48,032 bases of DNA from Nostoc sp. CMAA1605 (GTDB lineage: Bacteria > Cyanobacteriota > Cyanobacteriia > Cyanobacteriales > Nostocaceae). Position numbers and translations under genes: made by a program. The notes under the pieces were generated by a model. It was given only the letters and a program-made list of their open reading frames with translations. It had not been told where the DNA came from and ran no database searches. Location: positions 1-48,032 of the forward strand of contig NZ_PJIZ01000029.1 in assembly GCF_021596505.1 (NCBI RefSeq), given 5' to 3'. Shown here one piece after another: positions 46,001 through 48,032 of the stretch. Positions within the stretch are counted from its first letter, which is position 1; each line of letters opens with the position of its first letter.

Positions 46001-46370
46001 GATTGAAACTCCGGCTGTAGAAATTCCTACTCTTAAAGTTGAGTCAGCAAAAGATTCCATGAAAACTATCATGGAATACGATTTAAAAACTGAAGAGCAA
46101 GTAGAATTTTCTGAGTCTACTGTTTCTGACTCTGCAACGCCTGAAATAGTTCCCGATTTACCTGTAACTGACGAAGAATTTCGCATCATCATCAATATGT
46201 TGGAATTAAACAAAGTTCAGTATCAAAAGCTGAATGCAAACAACGCACGCATAACTAAAAATCACACAGATTTCTTAAATTCCAGACAAGATTTTAGTAA
46301 ACAATTGAGCGAAATCATTCAATTGCAAATGGTCTGCGCCGCAGATTTATTGAGTGAAGAAGCTAAGTAA
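43026..46370 (+). CDS. hglD: HglD, PfaB-like KS/chain-length-factor plus acyltransferase protein
   Basis: 1,114 residues. An N-terminal KS-like domain (1-460) keeps the fold motifs (GPSFSLTAVETSAF; GSVKANIGHTFVASG) but has Glu205 where the catalytic Cys should be, so it is a chain-length-factor-like or decarboxylase-type KS. The AT domain centres on FGYSLGETSMM (about residue 675) with the nucleophile Ser. The last 150 residues are linker and helices (TDEEFRIIINMLELNKVQYQ, ILNSRQ-like segment). PfaB-family protein architecture; HglD is required for heterocyst glycolipid synthesis in Anabaena. The helical C-terminus resembles repeats in HglE. The ATG at 43026 directly follows AAGAG. Confidence 0.92.
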   Translation: MLEQKIAIVGMDAFFGECNGLDAFERSIYDGKQHFIPLPPKRWYGIETQPELLQKYGLVEGKAPVGAYIKEFDIDTLTYKIPPNEVEKLNPQQLLLLTVADRALKDAKIPEGGNVAVIIATETELSVHQLQQRWDASWQVKDGLNAAEITLPQDKIAQLETIVKDSVHHQVEIGEYLSYIANIMASRISSLWNFTGPSFSLTAVETSAFKALEVAQMLLMTEEVDAVVVGAVDMAGGVENVLIRSQSANINTGVNTLSYDQKANGWTPGEGAGVVVLKRHDQALENGDRIYAVIDAISIGQTHSNLDGTSINQACQQALQTAGIQAEQVKYVEVCGSGIPQEDEAEIAGLVQAYPPVGDGLHCAIGSVKANIGHTFVASGIASLIKTALCLYYRYIPGTPGWSGVKNPQAFEGSPFYVATESRPWFLSKNAPRRFAAVNGIGSDGTYAHVILSEEVKQQERPNTYLQQTPYYLLPVAADDRASLMTALDSLQKSITESDSLSQSASQAFNTYQQQTAAQYAVSITGRNKKEILREIESARKGITAAFEKGTDWQTPVGSYFTANPLGKKGELAYVYPAAVNSYVGISRNIFRLFPKLHDNPFIKSLYKRAADVERRVFPRSLSKLTTRQLEKLERELLDDSLAMFEAEMSFTRLLTTVIRDDFQIKPKYVFGYSLGETSMMVAQGVWSNFYEGSNSFNSSALFGDRLSGPKNAVREYWGLPKSTSASEDNLWGNYVLMASPVQVRDAIRNEPRVYLTQINTAEEVLIAGDPAACQRVIKTIGCNAFSAPFDHVIHCQAMRSEFDELVKLNTLPSQEIPGIVFYSAAEYETITLESGAIARSIATGLSQELDFPKLVNRVYNDGTKIFIEAGAGSVCSRWIDKILEDKEHITVSLNRRGMDDHSSIVKALGKLVSHRVNLDLSPLYSPVTNTKQNKAMLRTVTVGGDSITGKILTAENRQLFQDVAKKKQPEQPLFSDSLTINSLNLSQAVNKIETPAVEIPTLKVESAKDSMKTIMEYDLKTEEQVEFSESTVSDSATPEIVPDLPVTDEEFRIIINMLELNKVQYQKLNANNARITKNHTDFLNSRQDFSKQLSEIIQLQMVCAADLLSEEAK

Positions 46371-46375
46371 TTAAT

Positions 46376-46432
46376 GTTTGTAGTAAGGACTTCAGTCCTT
46401 ATCAAGCCAGGACTAAAGTCCTTACTACAAAC
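46376..46432. repeat. GTAGTAAGGACT palindromic repeat (copy D), hglD-hglC spacer
   Basis: 57 bp: GTTTGTAGTAAGGACTTCAG ... and ... CTTACTACAAAC, starting six bases after the hglD stop codon. It fills over half of the 101-bp spacer to hglC. A Shine-Dalgarno (AGGG) for hglC follows it. Confidence 0.92.
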
Positions 46433-46471
46433 CAAACATAAATTCATTGCATATCGTGCGAGGGAACGACT

Positions 46472-48032
46472 GTGACGACCGTGGATACATTTATAAATAG
46501 ATATGATAATGGACTGGGTTATTCCAGCCATATCTACAATCACAATCTCATCTGGAAAGGTGCTTTAGATTGTGTTGCTTTTGAACAAACAGATATCAAA
46601 AATAAATTACTAGCTTTAGATAAACCTTGTTACATTGTCAAGCTTGCAGGGAAAGTAGGCGTAACTAATGATGGTTATTTAGCTCCAGCAGAACACGGTG
46701 CAGCCGGACAATTAGAACTGATTACATCAATTCCACCCATCAAAAGCCAGCAACTAGGCGACCCTAGTTTTCTATCATTTTATGGCGTAAAATATGCCTA
46801 TATGACTGGCGCAATGGCTAGCGGTATTGCTTCCGAAGAAATGGTCATTGCATTAGGTAGAGAGCATATTTTAAGTTCCTTTGGTGCTGGTGGTTTACCG
46901 CCTGAAAGAATAGAAACAGCAATTCATAAAATTCAACAAGCTTTACCTCATCAACCTTACGCTTTTAATTTAATTCACAGTCCTAATGATATGGCAGTTG
47001 AACGCCAAGCTGTGGATTTATATTTAAAATATGGTGTGAGAATTGTTGAAGCTTCAGCCTTTTTAGACTTAACTCCCAACATTGTTTATTACCGTGTTGC
47101 GGGATTAAGTTTAAATGATGCTAACCAAATTGAAATCAAAAATAAAGTCATTGCTAAAATTTCTCGCCGAGAAGTAGCGAGTAAATTTATGCAGCCAGCA
47201 CCACCTAAAATGCTGCAAGAATTGCTGCAACAAGGTTTAATTACTGAGTTGCAAGCTAAACTGGCGGCGAAAGTACCAATGGCTGATGATATTACTGTAG
47301 AAGCTGATTCTGGTGGACATACTGATAATCGTCCCTTGGTTTGTTTACTCCCTTCACTAATTGCTTTAAGGGATGAAATTCAAGCTCAATATAATTATTC
47401 TCACCCCATTAGAATTGGTGCAGCCGGTGGAATTGCTACCCCAGAATCAGCTTTAGCAGCTTTTATGATGGGTGCGGCTTATGTAGTTACTGGTTCAGTC
47501 AATCAAGCCTGTGTTGAATCTGGTGCTTGTGAGCATACCAAAAAACTATTAGCACAAGCAGAAATGGCTGATGTCACTATGGCTCCCGCCGGCGATATGT
47601 TTGAAATGGGTGTGAAGGTACAAGTGCTGAAACGGGGTACGATGTTCCCCATGCGCGCACAAAAATTGTATGAATTGTACCGCACTTATAACTCCATTGA
47701 AGAAATTCCTTTAGCAGAAAGGGGAGAGTTAGAAAACAAGTTTCCGTAAAACTATTGCTGAGGCTTGGGAAGGAACGGCTGCTTATTTATCACAAAAAAA
47801 TCCAGAGAAATTAGGCAAAGCAGTTAACAATCTAAACTCAAAATGGCTGTAATCTTTAGATGGTATTTAGGATTATCTCTCGTTGGCCTACCACTGGTGA
47901 AAAAGGTAGAGAAGTAGATTATCAAATTGGTGCGGCCCAGCAATGGGAAGTTTAATGACTGGGTGCGGGGTTCTTATTTAGAGGAAGCGCATAATCGTCA
48001 TGTTGTTGATGTTGCTAATCACATCATGAAGG
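46472..48032 (+). CDS. hglC: HglC, PfaD-family enoyl reductase-like protein, broken frame, runs off the window
   Basis: The GTG start at 46472 is preceded by AGGG. The first 425 residues read cleanly: a flavin-binding TIM-barrel (2-nitropropane dioxygenase/PfaD type) with KVGVTNDGYLAPAEHGAAGQ, EADSGGHTDNRP, AAGGIATPESALAAFMMGA and VVTGSVNQ. PfaD-type proteins supply trans-acting enoyl reduction to the PKS. A stop ends the frame at 47749, but family sequence continues in shifted frames: TIAEAWEGTAAYL, KMAVIFRWYLGLS, DYQI, CGP, DWVRGSYLEEAHNRHVVDV. At least six one-base losses between 47733 and 47953 explain this. Normal HglC/PfaD proteins are about 540 residues; the rest lies beyond the window. 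Dense indels near an edge suggest low consensus quality. Confidence 0.88.

Noticed and set aside
46472..47749. hglC as a natural 425-residue protein
   Set aside because: Conserved PfaD sequence continues after the stop in other frames, so the stop is a frameshift product.

Overview
The window looks like chromosomal DNA of a filamentous, heterocyst-forming cyanobacterium of the Nostoc/Anabaena group. Three things point there. The HIP1 octamer GCGATCGC occurs throughout. Heptameric tandem repeats of the CCCCART and TAGTCAA types sit between many genes. The right half carries the heterocyst glycolipid locus in an order I recall from Anabaena sp. PCC 7120 (all5341 to alr5355). No tRNA, rRNA, CRISPR array or complete insertion sequence was seen. 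Gene symbols and family names come from recognised protein sequence, not from a search.

Left part (1-11.8 kb): an orphan transposase-like helix-turn-helix protein, a Uma2-family nuclease-like protein, a lipoprotein serpin next to an exported subtilisin-like protein, ribulose-phosphate 3-epimerase (rpe), a B12-binding/radical SAM enzyme, and a STAND-type NB-ARC ATPase whose WD40 half is in another frame after a run of ten A. Middle part (12.3-21 kb): small stress-type or unknown proteins (two CsbD paralogues, a lipoprotein, a 19-residue-repeat protein), uvrB, and two small secreted proteins among many palindromic repeats.

Right part (21.3-48.0 kb): the heterocyst glycolipid locus. On the minus strand, read from hgdB leftwards, lie hgdB-hgdC (DevBC-like export), hgdA (sugar-nucleotide epimerase), a DUF2141 protein, two family-2 glycosyltransferases and hglT. 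On the plus strand lie a ParB-like/degenerate methyltransferase fusion, a small conserved protein, and hglE-hglF-hglG-hglD-hglC, a type I PKS related to polyunsaturated fatty acid synthases (PfaA/B/C/D). The PKS would make the long-chain polyol, HglT and partners glycosylate it, and HgdBC-type transport deposits it as the laminated O2 barrier.

The most notable observations are these. Every junction of the hgl PKS operon carries a hairpin-forming repeat, including a 75-bp inverted repeat (74/75 identical) flanking hglF. A ParB domain fused to an apparently dead methyltransferase sits at the centre of the locus. HglE and HglD share a helical motif that may be a docking element. The frame breaks (NB-ARC/WD40, hglG and at least six in hglC) all fit single-base losses, mostly in homopolymers. 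In hglC they are so dense that consensus error near the window end is the simplest explanation.
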